Source of the DNA: Pseudarthrobacter sulfonivorans
GTDB lineage: Bacteria; Actinomycetota; Actinomycetes; Actinomycetales; Micrococcaceae
Length of the DNA: 64,000 bases
Assembly (NCBI RefSeq): GCF_001484605.1
Contig: NZ_CP013747.1
Coordinates: forward strand, 620,001-684,000
Reading direction: 5' to 3'
The notes under the pieces are model-generated. The model did no database searches, had not been told where the DNA came from, and saw nothing but the letters and a program-made list of their open reading frames with translations. Within the stretch, counting starts at the first letter, position 1. Every line of letters starts with the position of its first letter. The translations under genes and the position numbers were made by a program. This document shows, one piece after another, positions 62,465 to 64,000 of the stretch.

Positions 62465-63673
62465 ATGAGCAGCGTCGTCCAAACCTCCACCGCATCCAAG
62501 ACGAAGTCTCCACACGTTGGCGCAGCGATTTTCGCGCTGGCAATGGGCGGCGTCGGAATCGGTGTCACGGAGTTCACCATGATGGGCCTGCTGAAAGAGG
62601 TGGAACAAGGACTCGGCATCAGCACCCCGGAGGCCGGACACCTCATTTCCGCCTACGCCCTCGGAGTTGTGGTAGGCGCGCCGCTGCTCGCCGCAGTCGG
62701 TGCCAAACTGCCACGCAAATACCTCGCACTGGGCCTCATGCTGTTCTTCACGCTGGCCAACCTGACGTCCTATGTTGCTCCCGATTACGGGAGCATGCTG
62801 GTTTCCCGGTTTGCGGCCGGGCTGCCGCACGGTGCATTCTTCGGGGTCGCGGCTGTGATCGCCGCCTCTCTGGTTTCCCCCACGCGTCGGGGTTGGGCCA
62901 TCTCCATGGTGATGGCGGGCCTCTCCGTTTCGAACGTTATCGGCGTGCCCGCGGCCACCTGGGTGGGCCAGACGTTCGGCTGGCGGCTGCTGTTCCTGCT
63001 CGTAGGAGGCATTGGCTTGCTGACACTGGTGCTGCTGTGGCGCTATGTCCCATACCAGGCCCCCCATCCTGACGCGAGCATCCGCCGCGAACTCGGTGCG
63101 CTCAAGCGGCTCCAGGTGTGGCTGGCCATTCTGATCGGCATCGTTGGTTTTGGTGGCTTCTTCGCGACCTACACCTACATTGCGCACACCATGACCCTGG
63201 TGGCCGGGATTCCGGGATCGCTGTTGCCCATTGTGGTGGCACTCTACGGACTGGGCATGGTGGCCGGAACCGTCGTCGGCGGCAGGCTGGCCGACAAGTC
63301 AGTGATGGGGACGCTGTACTGGGTCCTGCCCGGGATCGCCGTCGCACTGGTGGTCTACGCGGTGGCTGTGCACTGGCCCTGGTCAGCCCTGGTGATGGTT
63401 TTTGTGGTGGGAGCGTCCGGCTCCATGCTGATCCCGGCCCTGCAGACCCGTTTGTTGGATGCGTCGCCGGACGCCCCCTCCCTGGCTTCTTCGCTGAACC
63501 ACGCCGCGCTTAACGTAGCCAATGCCCTAGGCGCCTTCCTGGGCGGCCTAGTGATCGCCTGGGGCTGGGGCTTCGTGGCACCCGCGCTCGTGGGCGCCGT
63601 GTTGGCAGTCCTGGGCTTTGGCATCGCGCTGACCAGCGGCGTCCTGGAACGCAAAAAGCCGCTGGCCGCCTGA
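62465..63673 (+). CDS. MFS transporter (DHA1/AraJ-like exporter)
   Basis: 402-aa major facilitator with about 12 helices. The first helix FALAMGGVGIGVTEFTMMGLL is characteristic of the AraJ/YdhP/CynX-type DHA1 group. Motif A lies in the loop before KLPRKYLALGLML, and helix 5 follows MAGLSVSNVIGVPAATWVGQ. ATG 62465 is chosen because the protein then starts just before helix 1; the ribosome-binding site is weak. The substrate (sugar, drug or amino acid export) is unknown. Confidence 0.88.
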   Translation: MSSVVQTSTASKTKSPHVGAAIFALAMGGVGIGVTEFTMMGLLKEVEQGLGISTPEAGHLISAYALGVVVGAPLLAAVGAKLPRKYLALGLMLFFTLANLTSYVAPDYGSMLVSRFAAGLPHGAFFGVAAVIAASLVSPTRRGWAISMVMAGLSVSNVIGVPAATWVGQTFGWRLLFLLVGGIGLLTLVLLWRYVPYQAPHPDASIRRELGALKRLQVWLAILIGIVGFGGFFATYTYIAHTMTLVAGIPGSLLPIVVALYGLGMVAGTVVGGRLADKSVMGTLYWVLPGIAVALVVYAVAVHWPWSALVMVFVVGASGSMLIPALQTRLLDASPDAPSLASSLNHAALNVANALGAFLGGLVIAWGWGFVAPALVGAVLAVLGFGIALTSGVLERKKPLAA

Positions 63674-63691
63674 TCCTGGGAACGGGCGGGC

Positions 63692-63720
63692 AGCGGCTTC
63701 ACCGAAGTATTCGGTGCGCT
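63692..63720. terminator. Hairpin between convergent MFS and CDF genes
   Basis: CACCGAA (63700-63706) and TTCGGTG (63710-63716) form a 7-bp stem with a 3-base loop, extended imperfectly by CAGCG/CGCTG outside. It lies in the 59-base convergent gap and could terminate both genes. Confidence 0.5.
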
Positions 63721-63732
63721 GAGGAAGGAACG

Positions 63733-64000
63733 TCAGGCCTGCGGGTCCTGAGCCCCGGCCTCCGCGGCTATCTGGCCGGCATTGGGAACCTGACCGGCGC
63801 CTGAGACCTCGTCCGTGCGACTGTTCTCGCGGTGCAGATCCGGTTCGAGGTAGATCACCCGGGCCATCGGAACGGCCGTGCGGATTCGGGACTCGGCACC
63901 ATCAATCGCGGCGGCGATGTCCCGGCCGGTTTCTGCGGCACCCACGGAGATCTTGGCGGCCACCAGCAGCTCCTCCGGTCCGAGGTGAAGGGTCTTGAGG
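63733..64000 (-). CDS. Cation diffusion facilitator transporter, C-terminal part (runs off window)
   Basis: The frame is open to the window edge and ends at 63733. The visible sequence reads LHLGPEELLVAAKISVGAAE, then DIAAAIDGAESRIRTAVP and ARVIYLEPDLHR, which is the cytoplasmic C-terminal domain of CDF metal/proton antiporters (Zn/Co/Cd/Fe). A 25-residue low-complexity tail follows. The membrane domain is outside the window, so metal specificity cannot be judged. Confidence 0.8.
   Translation of the reverse strand, partial: LKTLHLGPEELLVAAKISVGAAETGRDIAAAIDGAESRIRTAVPMARVIYLEPDLHRENSRTDEVSGAGQVPNAGQIAAEAGAQDPQA

Overview
The window is GC-rich bacterial chromosome from an actinobacterium. 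The best fit is the Micrococcaceae (Arthrobacter/Pseudarthrobacter type). The support is a 16S-23S-5S operon with no tRNA in its spacer, a 23S gene long enough for the actinobacterial insertion, a putative mycothiol-dependent (MDMPI-type) enzyme, actinobacterial gene types (TlyA, HelD, Ada-AlkA, an Rv2578c-like radical SAM protein) and an argCJBDFR-GH cluster. The species was not determined. I see no phage, transposase, tRNA gene or CRISPR array.

Layout. 1-2.4 kb: CitA/DcuS-type sensor kinase and regulator. 2.4-5.7 kb: leftward DHFR-like protein, NCS1 permease and glyoxylate-type aminotransferase. 5.8-10.4 kb: methylcitrate operon gntR-prpD-prpB-prpC with twin operator palindromes and a bidirectional terminator. 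10.4-21.2 kb: a long leftward run (Nudix, xerD, Nudix, pyrG, recN, nadK, tlyA, small protein, HAD phosphatase, and a repeat-rich disordered/TPR protein). 21.7-27.4 kb: leftward rRNA operon with both RNase III-type processing stems visible. 27.7-31.4 kb: tyrS and helD. 31.5-35.7 kb: GNAT protein, then an alkylation-repair island (Mpg, Ada-AlkA fusion, Ogt) and an MDMPI-type enzyme. 35.7-44.7 kb: complete arginine cluster argC-J-B-D-F-R-G-H read leftward, ending in a large palindromic repeat. 44.8-47.1 kb: fatty acid desaturase and quinone oxidoreductase. 47.1-53.3 kb: a 1327-residue Pls/PosA-type membrane NRPS, a short M1 metallopeptidase and a convergent Sfp-type PPTase. 53.3-56.9 kb: pheS-pheT. 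57-59.4 kb: HEEKH protein, SIMPL protein and a radical SAM protein directly behind a LexA-like box. 59.4-61.9 kb: metQ, metI and a 5'-truncated metN. 62-64 kb: MutT-like Nudix, MFS exporter and the end of a CDF transporter.

The most interesting region is 47.15-53.27 kb. The synthetase has the A-T-(TM/C1-C2-C3) architecture of epsilon-poly-L-lysine synthetase. A hand-read specificity code resembles lysine codes. It lies next to a peptidase that could process or degrade the product and a PPTase that could activate the carrier domain. Other points worth checking are a probable SOS-regulated radical SAM protein with a clamp-binding-like tail, a metN that has lost its Walker A, a 32-bp-period repeat family at two loci, and a repeat that supplies the start codon of ArgH. 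All readings are by eye; no database search was run.
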